From positions 372,001-436,000 of the forward strand of contig NZ_MUNR01000014.1 of assembly GCF_002001045.1 (NCBI RefSeq): a stretch of 64,000 nucleotides of DNA. The letters run 5' to 3'. Made by a program: the position numbers and the translations under genes. Shown piece after piece: positions 31,699 through 40,529 of the stretch. Within the stretch, counting starts at the first letter, position 1. Every line of letters starts with the position of its first letter. The notes below the pieces were generated by a model. The model ran no database searches and had not been told where the DNA came from. It was given only the letters and a program-made list of their open reading frames with translations. This DNA comes from Rhodanobacter sp. C01. GTDB taxonomy: Bacteria > Pseudomonadota > Gammaproteobacteria > Xanthomonadales > Rhodanobacteraceae.

Positions 31699-33438
31699 GT
31701 GCGGAGCAGTGCGGCCAAGTTCAAGCAACTGCGGCATTTTACGGCAGTCACGGCGCTCGCGCTGGGTCTGGTTGCGTGCGCCAGCGCGCCTTCGCGCCAG
31801 GCACAGACTGGTGCAGCCTCGGCGCAGCCGTTGGCGCGACTGGTCGTGGCCACTCCGGATGCCGACCACGATGTACTGGCGCAACTGCTGGCTGGTGAGA
31901 TGGCGCTGGGCCGCACCGACCTCAAGGCGGCCTCCGGCTACTACAACAAGGCGATGTTGCTGAGCAACGATCCGCAGGTGGCCGAGCGTGCGGCCAGACT
32001 GGCGATCGCCGTGCATGACAGCGACGCTGCGCAACGCGCAATCGGCCGCTGGCAGGCGCTGGGCGCGAAGCCGGCGGCGATGGCCGAGGCGCGCGCCGAA
32101 TTGGCACTGGATCACGGCGATGCCGACGAGGCGCGTCGACAGCTGGAATTGCTGATCGGCAGCGGTGACAAGGATGCATGGCGGCAGTTTGGCCGCGTGC
32201 TGGTAGGTGCCCGCGATCAAGCCCAGGCGGCCCGCCTGCTGGAAACCCTGGCCACGCCGCAGCGACTGCCTGCCGATGCCCAGGCATGGCTGGCGATGAG
32301 CGAACTGGGCGACAAGTTCGGCCGGCATGCCTACGCCATGCAGATCGCCGAAGCGGCGATGCAACGTTTCAAGAGTGTCGAAACCTACGCCTGGGCGGCG
32401 CAGATGAAGTTCAACGACGGTGATCACGATGGCGCGCGCGCGCTGTTGCAGAAGGCGCTCGTCAAGGCGCCGCAGAATGCCCAGTTGCGCCTGACCTACG
32501 CCAGCATGCTCAGCCAGGCCGGCGACTACGCCGGCGCCGCGAAGGTGCTCGAGCATGGCCCGCAGAATGCCGACATCTTTTCCCTGCGTGCGGCGCTGGC
32601 TGCGCGCAACAACGATGAGAAGGCGCTCGCTGCGCTGTACCAGCAACTGCAGCAGGCACCCGAGGATGTACGCACACGGAGCACCTACCTGCTTGGCCAG
32701 CTCGCCGAGATGCAGCATCGCGACGCCGAGGCACTGAGCTGGTACGGCCAGGTCGGCGATGACGATCCGCATGCCTTCGACGCGGACGTGCGCAGCGCGC
32801 TGATCCTGCACACACAGGGCAAGGTGGCCGACGCGCATCAACTGCTCGATCAGCTGCAGATGGATTATCTCGATCAGCCCGAACAGCTGCGCCAGGCCTA
32901 TCAAGTCGATGCCGAGCTGTACCTGCGCGAGCAGAAGTATGTGCAGGCCGAGCAGGCGTTCAGCCGCGCGTTGCAGGTGGTGCCGGACGACCCGGGGTTG
33001 CTGTACAGCCGCGGCCTGGCCTATGCCGAGGCGGGCCAGATCGATCAGGCGGTACAGGATTTCCAGCACCTGCTGAAGATCAAGCCGGGCGATGTCGATG
33101 CCAGCAACGCGCTCGGGTTCACCCTGGCCGATGCCGATCGCGACCTGCCCGAGGCGGAAAAGCTTCTGCAGGTTGCCCGCGCCGCCAAGCCGGCCGATCC
33201 GGCGATTGCCGATTCCTGGGGCTGGCTGCAATACCGGCTCGGTCATCTGGACCAGGCGGCGCAGACATTGCGCAGCGCCTGGCAGGCAGGCAAGGATGCC
33301 GATGTCGGCGTGCATCTGGGCGAGGTGCTGTGGAAGCAGGGCCATCGACAGGATGCACAGCGGATCTTCGACGAGGTGCGCAAGCTCGATCCGCGCAACA
33401 GCAGCCTGCAGAATACCCTTAAGCGGCTCAATCCATGA
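31699..33438 (+). CDS. TPR lipoprotein upstream of lolB
   Basis: A 579-aa lipoprotein: signal sequence with lipobox LVAC and lipidation Cys27, then a long all-helical region with many tetratricopeptide repeats (clear copies at AEQAFSRALQVVPDDPGLLYSRGLAYAEAG and AVQDFQHLLKIKPGDVDASNALGF, each written here only in part of the protein's C-terminal half). GTG 31699 is chosen because GGAGAG lies just upstream and gives a normal signal peptide; an upstream ATG at 31636 would put 21 extra residues before it. Likely periplasmic, membrane-anchored scaffold. It is coupled to lolB by ATGA, a conserved order between hemA and lolB. Confidence 0.88.
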   Translation: MRSSAAKFKQLRHFTAVTALALGLVACASAPSRQAQTGAASAQPLARLVVATPDADHDVLAQLLAGEMALGRTDLKAASGYYNKAMLLSNDPQVAERAARLAIAVHDSDAAQRAIGRWQALGAKPAAMAEARAELALDHGDADEARRQLELLIGSGDKDAWRQFGRVLVGARDQAQAARLLETLATPQRLPADAQAWLAMSELGDKFGRHAYAMQIAEAAMQRFKSVETYAWAAQMKFNDGDHDGARALLQKALVKAPQNAQLRLTYASMLSQAGDYAGAAKVLEHGPQNADIFSLRAALAARNNDEKALAALYQQLQQAPEDVRTRSTYLLGQLAEMQHRDAEALSWYGQVGDDDPHAFDADVRSALILHTQGKVADAHQLLDQLQMDYLDQPEQLRQAYQVDAELYLREQKYVQAEQAFSRALQVVPDDPGLLYSRGLAYAEAGQIDQAVQDFQHLLKIKPGDVDASNALGFTLADADRDLPEAEKLLQVARAAKPADPAIADSWGWLQYRLGHLDQAAQTLRSAWQAGKDADVGVHLGEVLWKQGHRQDAQRIFDEVRKLDPRNSSLQNTLKRLNP

Positions 33439-34046
33439 AATTTTCCCGACGCATTCTCGCAGTGGCCCTGCCGCTGCTGCTGGCCGCCTGTGTACCGCAA
33501 ACCGTGCGCGTGAAGGGTGATGCGGCACTGCTGGGTCAACAACAGGCCCGGGAACATCAGCTTGCCGACGCGAACCACTGGACCCTCCAGGGCCAGCTCG
33601 GTGTTTCCGATGGCCATGGCGGCGGTGGCAGCGGCAGTCTCACCTGGACCCAGGATGGTGACCACTACGACTTCGTGGTGCGTGCACCGATTACCGGCAA
33701 GAGTCTGTTCCGCCTCAGCGGCGGTCCGGATGGCGCTCTGCTCGAAGGGATGGATGGCGGTCCGCTGCATGGTTCCGATGCCGAGGAGCTGATGCAGCGG
33801 GCAGTGGGCTGGCACGTGCCATTGCACGACTTGCGTGCATGGGTGCTCGGGCTGCGTGCCGACAGCGGTCCGGCCGAACTGAGCTTCGGCGCAGACCGGT
33901 TGCCGTCGCTGCTGCAGCAGGATGGCTGGACGGTCGACTATCGCCGGTGGGACGCGGCGCATCAGCCGCCGTTGCCCAAGGTGGTGTTCGCCGGCAAGCC
34001 ACCGTACTCGGTGCGCCTGTCGGTCGAGTCGTGGCAATTCAATTGA
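33435..34046 (+). CDS. lolB: Outer-membrane lipoprotein receptor LolB
   Basis: A 203-aa lipoprotein (lipobox LAAC, Cys19) that accepts lipoproteins from LolA and inserts them in the outer membrane. Family features are WTLQGQLGVSDGHGGGGSGSLTW near the start of the mature domain, RLSGGPDGALLEG, and the end KPPYSVRLSVESWQF. Position before ispE is the classical lolB-ispE order. It overlaps the TPR lipoprotein by four bases and is followed by the GNAT-IspE frame ten bases later. Confidence 0.92.
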   Translation: MKFSRRILAVALPLLLAACVPQTVRVKGDAALLGQQQAREHQLADANHWTLQGQLGVSDGHGGGGSGSLTWTQDGDHYDFVVRAPITGKSLFRLSGGPDGALLEGMDGGPLHGSDAEELMQRAVGWHVPLHDLRAWVLGLRADSGPAELSFGADRLPSLLQQDGWTVDYRRWDAAHQPPLPKVVFAGKPPYSVRLSVESWQFN

Positions 34047-34056
34047 CGCCAAGCGC

Positions 34057-35433
34057 ATGACGTTTTCCATTGAACGGGCGAGCCCGGGGCATGCCGATGC
34101 GCTGTGTGCGATCGAGCGCGCGGCCGTGCAACTGTTCCGGGGACATGCAGCCTGGGCGTCCTACGCGGCGGTATCGATCCCGCCGGAGCTGCTGCAAAGG
34201 GCAATCAGCCGCGGGCTGGTATGGGTGGCGCTGGATGCGGCGGCCGTACCGGTCGGCTTCGTCTGGCTGGATACCGATGTAGGCAGCGGTGGCATCGGCA
34301 TCGCCGAAATCGATGTGCTGCCGGAACATGGCCGGTGCGGCATCGGCGCGGCGCTGCTGGAACATGCCTGCGAATGGGCGCGTGCGGCGGGTTACCGGCG
34401 CGTCGATCTGGGCACCCTGGCCGACGTGCCGTGGAATGCGCCGTTTTACGTGAAACACGGCTTTGCGGTGGTCGACAAGAACGATCCGACGTTTGCGTTT
34501 GCGCGCCAGCGCGACCGGGAGAATGGCTTTCCCGATCAGCTGCGGGTGTTCATGAGCCGGCCGCTGACACCGCAGGGCCGTGGCGAATGGACGGTATGGC
34601 CGGCACCAGCGAAACTGAACCTGTTCCTGCGCATTGTCGGACGCCGGCCGGACGGCTATCACGAGCTGCAGACAGTGTTCCGCCTGCTCGACTGGGGCGA
34701 CGAACTTCGCTTGCGCGTGCGCGACGACGGTGAAATCAGGCGAACCCTTGATATGCCCGGCGTACCCGAATCGAGCGATCTGGTGGTGCGGGCAGCGCGC
34801 CTGCTGCAGGCGCATGCGGGTGTCGCAGCGGGAGCCGAGATCGAAGTGGACAAGCGCATCCCGATGGGCGGTGGCCTGGGTGGCGGCAGTTCCGATGCGG
34901 CGACCGTGCTGGTGGCATTGAACCGGCTGTGGCGGCTGGATCTGACCGAGGATGTGCTGGCTGAACTCGGGCGTCAGCTGGGTGCTGACGTGCCGGTGTT
35001 CGTGCGCGGCCGCTCGGCCTGGGCCGAGGGCATCGGCGAGAGACTCATGCCGATGGACCTGCCGCGGCGACATTATGTGGTGCTTGATCCGCACGAAGCG
35101 GTGCCTACCGCCGCACTTTTTCAAGCCGCTGAATTGACACGAAATGCTCCGCGGGCGACAATTTCATCCTTTGCTTCAGGCGAAACAACGGAAAACGCCT
35201 TCGCGCCGGTGGCGCGCGCGCGGCATCCGCGGGTGGCCGCTGCGCTGGACTGGCTGGGTCGCTTCGGAGAGGCGCGGTTGTCCGGCAGCGGTGGCTGCGT
35301 GTTTCTGGAAGCGAAATCATTCGATCGGGCAGTGGCGATAGCCGCACAATGTCCGGCCGCATTCACGGCATGGACCGCCGCGGGTGTCGATGTTTCACCC
35401 TTGCAGGACGCACTGGCGCGCCACACGGCATGA
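34057..35433 (+). CDS. ispE: GNAT acetyltransferase fused in frame to IspE (4-diphosphocytidyl-2-C-methyl-D-erythritol kinase)
   Basis: A continuous 458-codon frame. Residues 1-165 are a GNAT acetyltransferase: beta-4 IAEIDVLPEHGRCGIGAALLEHA (82-104) carries the acetyl-CoA loop, and YVKHGF (131-136) the usual terminal strand. Residues 166-458 are a full-length IspE, the GHMP kinase that phosphorylates CDP-methylerythritol in isoprenoid synthesis: PAPAKLNLFL with Lys186, the ATP loop PMGGGLGGGSSDAA (269-282), GADVPVFV, and SGSGGCVFLEA. There is no stop between the modules; residues 171-180 (TPQGRGEWTV) bridge them. ispE could also start at internal ATG 34552. A lost stop by indel or sequencing error is possible. 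Confidence 0.8.
   Translation: MTFSIERASPGHADALCAIERAAVQLFRGHAAWASYAAVSIPPELLQRAISRGLVWVALDAAAVPVGFVWLDTDVGSGGIGIAEIDVLPEHGRCGIGAALLEHACEWARAAGYRRVDLGTLADVPWNAPFYVKHGFAVVDKNDPTFAFARQRDRENGFPDQLRVFMSRPLTPQGRGEWTVWPAPAKLNLFLRIVGRRPDGYHELQTVFRLLDWGDELRLRVRDDGEIRRTLDMPGVPESSDLVVRAARLLQAHAGVAAGAEIEVDKRIPMGGGLGGGSSDAATVLVALNRLWRLDLTEDVLAELGRQLGADVPVFVRGRSAWAEGIGERLMPMDLPRRHYVVLDPHEAVPTAALFQAAELTRNAPRATISSFASGETTENAFAPVARARHPRVAAALDWLGRFGEARLSGSGGCVFLEAKSFDRAVAIAAQCPAAFTAWTAAGVDVSPLQDALARHTA
34552..35433 (+). other. ispE: IspE module with its own candidate start
   Basis: ATG 34552 is in frame with the upstream GNAT module and would give a 293-aa IspE of normal family length. It has only a weak CGGG upstream. 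The ATG is part of an ATGA, the coupling form seen at several other junctions in this window, which suggests that an ancestral separate GNAT stop may have overlapped this start. Confidence 0.55.
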
Positions 35434-35522
35434 ATCGGGCAATACGGACGGCATACTGAAAAGCGACAGCTGCTGGTTGCATGGCAGCGGTCGGCAGATA
35501 CAGGTACAAGCGAACAAGATAC

Positions 35523-35599
35523 TGGGGCGTCGCCAAGCTGGTTAAGGCACGGGATTTTGATTCCCGCATACGCAGGTTCGAATCCTGCCGCCCCAGCCA
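35523..35599 (+). tRNA. tRNA-Gln (TTG anticodon)
   Basis: A 77-base cloverleaf with encoded CCA. The acceptor stem is TGGGGCG/CGCCCCA with discriminator G, the anticodon loop is TTTTGAT within CGGGA/TCCCG, and the T-arm has GGTTCGAAT. The U1-A72 start is typical of tRNA-Gln. It lies 33 bases before prs and is probably cotranscribed with it. Confidence 0.95.
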
Positions 35600-35632
35600 C
35601 TCATGCTGGTCATTGGTTTCGAGGAAATCACC

Positions 35633-36592
35633 GTGGACACGTCCACCCCGATGATGTTGTTTACCGGTAACGCCCATCGCGTTCTGGCCGAGGATGTCGC
35701 CCACCGCCTGGGCGTGCCGCTCGGCAAGGCGCTGGTCGGCACGTTCAGCGACGGCGAAGTACAGATCGAGATCGAGGAAAACGTCCGCCGCCAGGAAGTG
35801 TTCGTGCTGCAGCCGACCGGGGCGCCGAGCGCGGTCAACCTGTTCGAGCTGCTGGCGCTGACCGATGCGCTCAAGCGTGCCTCGGCCGCCAGCGTCACGG
35901 CGGTGATTCCGTACTTCGGTTATGCCCGGCAGGATCGTCGCCCGCGTTCGGCGCGCGTGCCGATCACCGCCAAGCTGGCTGCGAGGATGATCGGTGCCGC
36001 CGGTGTCGACCGGGTGCTGACGGTCGACCTGCACGCCGACCAGATCCAGGGTTTCTTCGATCTTCCGGTCGACAACGTGTATGCGTCGCCGGTGTTGCTG
36101 GCCGACATCTGGCGCAACCACAGCATGGACGACCTGATCGTGGTGAGTCCGGACGTGGGTGGCGTGGTGCGCGCGCGGGCGATCGCCAAGCGGCTGGATG
36201 ATGCCGATCTGGCGATCATCGACAAGCGCCGGCCGCGCGCGAACGTGTCCACCGTGATGAACATCATCGGTGACGTGGACGGCAAGACCTGCGTGATGGT
36301 CGACGACATCGTCGACACCGCCGGTACGTTGTGTGCGGCAGCGGCGGCGCTGAAGGAACGCGGCGCACGCAAGGTGGTCGCCTACTGCGTGCACCCGGTG
36401 CTGTCGGGCGCGGCGATCAGCAATATCGAAGGCTCCCAGCTCGACCAGCTGGTGGTCACCAACACCTTGCCGCTGCGTCCGGAAGCGTTGGCCTGTGCGA
36501 AAATCCGCCAGCTGTCCGTCGCCGAGCTGCTGGCGGAAACCATTCGCCGGATCGCCTTCGGCGAGTCGGTGAGTTCGCTGTACGTGGATTGA
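35633..36592 (+). CDS. prs: Ribose-phosphate pyrophosphokinase (PRPP synthetase)
   Basis: A 319-aa enzyme making PRPP from ribose-5-phosphate and ATP. Visible motifs are [15 protein letters not shown], the ATP flexible loop [26 protein letters not shown] and the PRPP loop [16 protein letters not shown] 35633 is chosen because GAGGA lies eight bases upstream and the length then matches the family (315-319 aa); an ATG at 35603, four bases after the tRNA, would add ten atypical residues. A terminator follows. Confidence 0.97.
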   Translation: MDTSTPMMLFTGNAHRVLAEDVAHRLGVPLGKALVGTFSDGEVQIEIEENVRRQEVFVLQPTGAPSAVNLFELLALTDALKRASAASVTAVIPYFGYARQDRRPRSARVPITAKLAARMIGAAGVDRVLTVDLHADQIQGFFDLPVDNVYASPVLLADIWRNHSMDDLIVVSPDVGGVVRARAIAKRLDDADLAIIDKRRPRANVSTVMNIIGDVDGKTCVMVDDIVDTAGTLCAAAAALKERGARKVVAYCVHPVLSGAAISNIEGSQLDQLVVTNTLPLRPEALACAKIRQLSVAELLAETIRRIAFGESVSSLYVD

Positions 36593-36602
36593 TTTTGAAA
36601 GT

Positions 36603-36623
36603 CCGCCCAGGACGGGCGGTTTT
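36603..36623 (+). terminator. Intrinsic terminator after prs
   Basis: A 6-bp stem CCGCCC/GGGCGG with loop AGGAC followed by TTTT, eleven bases after the prs stop. Confidence 0.8.
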
Positions 36624-36637
36624 GATGTTCAGCTTTT

Positions 36638-36655
36638 CGCGGCATGGATGCTGCG
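36638..36655 (+). repeat. TGGA-loop stem-loop upstream of rplY
   Basis: CGCGGCA-TGGA-TGCTGCG forms seven pairs (one G-T). The same GCA-TGGA-TGC core recurs at 40317, 41739 and 54287, each with a different outer stem. Confidence 0.6.
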
Positions 36656-36737
36656 TGGAAGTAACGGACTTTTCTGGTCGCGGGAAAGTCATTCGACCGC
36701 TGCGAAGCGGTTACTACCAACCTAAGGCAGTACTGAA

Positions 36738-37409
36738 ATGATCAAGACTCATGAAATCAAGGCGCAGAGCCGCAAGGACGAGGGGAAAGGTGCGAGCCGC
36801 CGCCTGCGTCATGCGAGCTTCGTGCCTGCCGTTGTCTACGGTGCCGGTCAGGCTCCGCAGAGCATCCAGATCGAGCACAACACCATCCTGCTCGCCGCCA
36901 AGCACGAGTGGTTCTTCTCCTCGGTGCTCGACCTGAACGTCGATGGCAGCGTGCAGAAGGTGTTGGTGCGCGACTGGCAGAAGCATCCGTTCAAGCAGCT
37001 GATGATGCACATGGACTTCCTGCGCGTGAACGAGAACGAGGCGATCCGCGTCAGCGTGCCGCTGCACTTCCTGAACCAGGAGAAATCGGCTGCCGGCAAG
37101 ACCTCCGGCGTGGTGATCTCGCACAACCTGACGGAAGTGGAAATCTCCTGCCTGCCGAAGGATCTGCCCGAGTTCATCGAGCTGGATCTGGCTGATCTGA
37201 AGCCGGGCGACATCGTCCACCTGTCGCAGCTGAAGCTGCCGGCGAACGTCGAGATCGTTGCCCTGCACCTGGGTGAGAGCCACGACATTGCCGTGGTTAC
37301 GGCGAACACCGTGCAGGAAGAAGTCGATGCTGCTCCGGCCGAGGGTGAGGCTGCTCCGGCAGCTGCTGCTCCGGCAGCCGCGCCGGCCAAGAAGGACGAC
37401 AAGAAGTAA
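36738..37409 (+). CDS. rplY: 50S ribosomal protein L25/general stress protein Ctc
   Basis: A 223-aa long-form L25 that binds 5S rRNA. The N-terminal L25 domain (KTHEIKAQSRKDEGKGASRRLRH, then VPAVVYGAG) is followed by the TL5/Ctc beta domain (LMMHMDFLRVNENEAIRVSVPLHF, written from its two halves) and an Ala/Pro/Lys-rich tail. E. coli has only the 94-aa first domain; the two-domain form is common elsewhere. AAGGCAG lies upstream of the ATG. It heads the rplY-pth-ychF cluster. Confidence 0.96.
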   Translation: MIKTHEIKAQSRKDEGKGASRRLRHASFVPAVVYGAGQAPQSIQIEHNTILLAAKHEWFFSSVLDLNVDGSVQKVLVRDWQKHPFKQLMMHMDFLRVNENEAIRVSVPLHFLNQEKSAAGKTSGVVISHNLTEVEISCLPKDLPEFIELDLADLKPGDIVHLSQLKLPANVEIVALHLGESHDIAVVTANTVQEEVDAAPAEGEAAPAAAAPAAAPAKKDDKK

Positions 37410-37416
37410 GCCGCGA

Positions 37417-37445
37417 CGGCCCGCGCTCCCACCGAGTGCGGGCCG
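37417..37445 (+). terminator. GC-rich hairpin between rplY and pth
   Basis: An 8-bp stem CGGCCCGC/GCGGGCCG with a 13-base loop, without a T-run. It may attenuate rplY read-through into pth, or protect the rplY mRNA end. Confidence 0.4.
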
Positions 37446-37463
37446 CCACTGCTGCTTGTCCGC

Positions 37464-38051
37464 ATGGCTGGTTTGCGACTCATTGTCGGGCTGGGCAATC
37501 CCGGTGCCGAATATCTCAGAACCCGGCACAACGCCGGGTTCTGGTTTGTGGATGCATTGGCCAGCGGGCAGGGCGAGCGCTTCGGTTTCGACGGCAAATT
37601 GCACGGCGAAACCTGCAAGGTGCGCATCGGCGGCGAACCGGTATGGCTGCTCAAGCCGGCCACTTTCATGAACAAGAGCGGCATCGCCGTGGTTTCGGCG
37701 CTGCGCTATTACAAGATCGAACCGGATGAATGCCTTATCGCGCATGACGATCTGGACCTGCCGGCCGGTACCGTGCGGATGAAGTTCGACGGCGGCCACG
37801 GCGGTCAGAACGGCCTGCGCGACACCATGGCGCATCTGGGTCATGGCAAGTTCCATCGCCTGCGCATGGGCATTGGCCATCCCGGCCATCGCGATCAGGT
37901 CACGCCGTGGGTGCTCGGTCGCCCATCCGCGCAGGACGAGGGCGCGATCCTCGACGGCATTGCGCGCGCACTGGACGTGCTGCCGCTGGCGGTGGCTGGC
38001 CAGTTCGACAAGGCGATGCAGCAGCTGCACACGACGGGAAGTCGGGAATAG
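37464..38051 (+). CDS. pth: Peptidyl-tRNA hydrolase
   Basis: A 195-aa hydrolase that recycles peptidyl-tRNA dropped from ribosomes. The catalytic His22 (TRHNAGFW), Asn70 (TFMNKSG), Asp95 ([10 protein letters not shown]) and Asn116 ([11 protein letters not shown]) all lie two residues beyond their E. coli positions, a full active site. It follows rplY and precedes ychF, a conserved order. Confidence 0.97.
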   Translation: MAGLRLIVGLGNPGAEYLRTRHNAGFWFVDALASGQGERFGFDGKLHGETCKVRIGGEPVWLLKPATFMNKSGIAVVSALRYYKIEPDECLIAHDDLDLPAGTVRMKFDGGHGGQNGLRDTMAHLGHGKFHRLRMGIGHPGHRDQVTPWVLGRPSAQDEGAILDGIARALDVLPLAVAGQFDKAMQQLHTTGSRE

Positions 38052-38124
38052 GACTGCGGGAGTCGTTGAGCCCGCACTGCTGTTCCGATTTTCCACTCAC
38101 GCTATATTTTCCGGATTCAAAGCC

Positions 38125-39213
38125 ATGGGCATCAAATGCGGCATCGTCGGTCTGCCTAACGTCGGCAAGTCCACCCTGTTCAATGCGCTGACCAAGGCAG
38201 GCATCGCCGCGGCGAACTTCCCGTTCTGCACGATCGAGCCGAACGTCGGCGTGGTGCCTGTGCCGGATCCGCGCCTCGGCGCGCTGGCCGCCATCGTCAA
38301 TCCGCAGAAGGTGATTCCGACCGCGGTGGAGTTCGTCGACATCGCCGGCCTGGTGGCCGGTGCGTCGAAGGGCGAGGGGCTGGGCAACAAATTCCTGGCG
38401 CATATCCGCGAGGTGGATGCGATTGCCCATGTGGTGCGCTGCTTCGAGGGCGACGTGATCCATGTCGCCGGCAAGATCGACCCGATCGCCGACATCGAGA
38501 CGATCGACACCGAACTGGCGCTTGCTGACCTTGAGTCGGTGGACAAGGCGCTGAACCGCGCCGAGCGTGCAGCCAAGGCGAACGACAAGGAGGCGCTGGC
38601 CAGGAAGCCAGTGCTGCAGAAACTGTCGGCCGGTCTCAACGAGGGCAAGTCCGCGCGCAGCCTCGGTCTCGACGAGGAGGAAAGGGCGCTGGTGCGCGAC
38701 CTGTTCCTGCTCACCCTGAAGCCGCTGATGTACATCGCCAACGTCGCCGACGATGGTTTCGAGAACAATCCGCTGCTTGACGCGGTGCGCGCCCGCGCTG
38801 TCACCGAGGGCGCCGAGGTGGTACCGGTGTGCGCTGCGATCGAAGAGGAAATGGCGCAGCTGGAAGACGCCGACCGCGACGAGTTCCTGAAGGACATGGG
38901 TCTCGACGAACCGGGCCTGAACCGGGTGATCCGCGCCGGCTACAAGCTGCTCGACCTGCAGACCTACTTCACCGCGGGCGTCAAGGAAGTGCGCGCCTGG
39001 ACGATCAAGCGCGGCTTCACCGGGCCGCAGGCTGCTGGCGTGATCCATACCGACTTCGAGCGCGGCTTCATCCGCGCCGAGACGATCAGCTACGACGACT
39101 TCATCCAGTACAAGGGCGAAGCCGGTGCTGGCGCGGCGGGCCGGCTGCGCAAGGAAGGCAAGGATTACATCGTCAAGGATGGTGACGTGCTGCACTTCCT
39201 GTTCAACGTCTGA
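38125..39213 (+). CDS. ychF: Redox-regulated ATPase YchF (Obg family)
   Basis: A 362-aa P-loop NTPase that binds ribosomes and prefers ATP. The P-loop is GLPNVGKS (9-16), followed by [29 protein letters not shown], the TGS-type C-terminal domain ([27 protein letters not shown]) and the terminal [11 protein letters not shown]. Length matches the family. TATATT at 38103-38108 could be its own -10. A strong terminator closes the transcript. Confidence 0.97.
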   Translation: MGIKCGIVGLPNVGKSTLFNALTKAGIAAANFPFCTIEPNVGVVPVPDPRLGALAAIVNPQKVIPTAVEFVDIAGLVAGASKGEGLGNKFLAHIREVDAIAHVVRCFEGDVIHVAGKIDPIADIETIDTELALADLESVDKALNRAERAAKANDKEALARKPVLQKLSAGLNEGKSARSLGLDEEERALVRDLFLLTLKPLMYIANVADDGFENNPLLDAVRARAVTEGAEVVPVCAAIEEEMAQLEDADRDEFLKDMGLDEPGLNRVIRAGYKLLDLQTYFTAGVKEVRAWTIKRGFTGPQAAGVIHTDFERGFIRAETISYDDFIQYKGEAGAGAAGRLRKEGKDYIVKDGDVLHFLFNV

Positions 39214-39235
39214 GCACTTTCAAGCGAGATGTCCG

Positions 39236-39261
39236 AAAGCCCCGCCATGACGGGGCTTTTT
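39236..39261 (+). terminator. Intrinsic terminator after ychF
   Basis: A 9-bp perfect stem AAAGCCCCG/CGGGGCTTT with loop CCATGA followed by further T residues. The next 227 bases up to the thioesterase hold no gene; CATAAT at 39450-39455 is a possible -10. Confidence 0.9.
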
Positions 39262-39488
39262 CATGGAAATCCCGACCAGACTTGCAGGAACTGGAAACTT
39301 GCAACAAGAAATGACTTGCCTCGGCCCGGATTACGCGTTTGCGCGTCGATGCTGGCGATGCACGCGTCGCTGGCACCCTGGATCGGCACATGGGTTGGTC
39401 TCGGGCGCGGCTGGAAGTTTTCCTGCCGTCAACGTGGCGCAAGCGGGCATAATGACGGTTCCATCCTGATGAATCCGCCGGAGTCCAC

Positions 39489-39977
39489 ATGCCAGGTCAG
39501 CAGAGCGAAGTGACCTTTCGGTTTCTCGCCGAGCCCACCGACGTCAATTTTGGTGGCAAGGTGCATGGCGGCATGGTGATGAAGTGGATCGACCAGGCCG
39601 GCTATGCCTGTGCGGTGGGCTGGAGCGGGGCGTATTGCGTTACTGCCTCGGTCAGCGGCATCCAGTTCGTGGCGCCGATCCTGATCGGCGATCTGGTCAC
39701 GGTACGTGCGCGGCTGATCCATACCGGCACCAGCAGCATGCACATGGCGGTCGACGTGCTGGCGCGCGATCTGCGCAATGACGAGCATCGGCTGGCCACC
39801 AGTTGCGTGATGGTGTTCGTGGCGCTGGACCGTCCGGACGGCAAGCCCACCCCGGTGCCGCACTGGGAGCCACGCGACGACGGCGAGCGGCAACTGCAGG
39901 CGCAGGCGAAACAGTTGCTTGAGCTGTCCAAGGGAATGGAGAAGCTGGTCGACCTGCGCGCCGCATCATTGGGCTGA
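39489..39977 (+). CDS. Acyl-CoA thioesterase, YciA/ACOT-type hotdog
   Basis: A 162-aa single-hotdog enzyme. The family pattern NFGGKVHGGMVMKWIDQAGY (18-37) contains the GG-containing helix and the conserved Asp, followed by VTASVSGIQFVAPILIGDLV and a long C-terminal helix. It likely hydrolyses a broad range of acyl-CoAs in the cytosol. It stands alone between the ychF terminator and the promoter of the tRNA-tuf transcript. Confidence 0.92.
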   Translation: MPGQQSEVTFRFLAEPTDVNFGGKVHGGMVMKWIDQAGYACAVGWSGAYCVTASVSGIQFVAPILIGDLVTVRARLIHTGTSSMHMAVDVLARDLRNDEHRLATSCVMVFVALDRPDGKPTPVPHWEPRDDGERQLQAQAKQLLELSKGMEKLVDLRAASLG

Positions 39978-40027
39978 AATGGGTGCCGGAAATTCACTCC
40001 GACCTGCCGATTTGACGTCGTTAGGTG

Positions 40028-40056
40028 TTGACAGTTTGGGGCCCGATCCACACAAT
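40028..40056 (+). promoter_or_regulatory. Sigma-70 promoter of the tRNA-tuf-secE transcript
   Basis: TTGACA (perfect -35) and CACAAT (-10) separated by exactly 17 bases, followed by a GC-rich ACGCG discriminator as expected for a stringently controlled stable-RNA promoter. tRNA-Tyr begins 15 bases after the -10. Confidence 0.85.
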
Positions 40057-40070
40057 ACGCGTTCTTTGTT

Positions 40071-40156
40071 GGAGGGATACCCAAGCGGCCAACGGGGGCA
40101 GACTGTAAATCTGCTGGCTTACGCCTTCGGTGGTTCGAATCCACCTCCCTCCACCA
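40071..40156 (+). tRNA. tRNA-Tyr (GTA anticodon)
   Basis: An 86-base class II tRNA with long variable arm. The acceptor is GGAGGGA/TCCCTCC, discriminator A, encoded CCA; the anticodon loop CTGTAAA sits in CAGA/TCTG and the T-loop is GGTTCGAATCC. It is the first gene after the strong promoter. Confidence 0.95.
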
Positions 40157-40174
40157 GCAAGAGTTCCGCGCCGG

Positions 40175-40248
40175 GCGGGAGTAGTTCAATGGTAGAACAT
40201 CAGTTTTCCAAACTGATTACGCGGGTTCGATTCCCGCCTTCCGCTCCA
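40175..40248 (+). tRNA. tRNA-Gly (TCC anticodon)
   Basis: A 74-base tRNA with acceptor GCGGGAG/CTTCCGC (one G-T pair), discriminator T, encoded CCA, anticodon TCC in the loop TTTCCAA and T-arm GCGGGTTCGATTCCCGC. It corresponds to E. coli glyT in the same tRNA-tuf cluster. Confidence 0.95.
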
Positions 40249-40315
40249 TTGCGCTGCAAGTGCCAGGTGCTGTTGATCGAAGCAATTGCTGCATAGATCG
40301 ACGCTTTTTGAATTG

Positions 40316-40365
40316 TCCGGCATGGATGCTGGTTCGTTCTTTGCCATCATGGAGGATGGCTAAAA
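40316..40365 (+). repeat. Two-hairpin element, copy A (before tRNA-Thr)
   Basis: A 50-base element made of CCGGCA-TGGA-TGCTGG followed by GCCATC-ATGGAG-GATGGC and TAAA. It matches copy B at 41738-41787 without gaps at 41 of 50 positions, with pairing preserved in both stems. Confidence 0.75.
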
Positions 40366-40369
40366 CTTT

Positions 40370-40445
<76 letters not shown>

Positions 40446-40529
40446 TTTCATTCGGCCATCATGATGGATGGTCAGCCCCGCAAGGGCGGGTTTCTTCCAA
40501 TTGATTGACTCCATCGGGATTTAGCGCGC

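Noticed and set aside
35523..35599. tRNA-Gln as a possible integration site of a mobile element
   Set aside because: prs follows within 34 bases, and neither an integrase nor a duplicated tRNA end is visible nearby.
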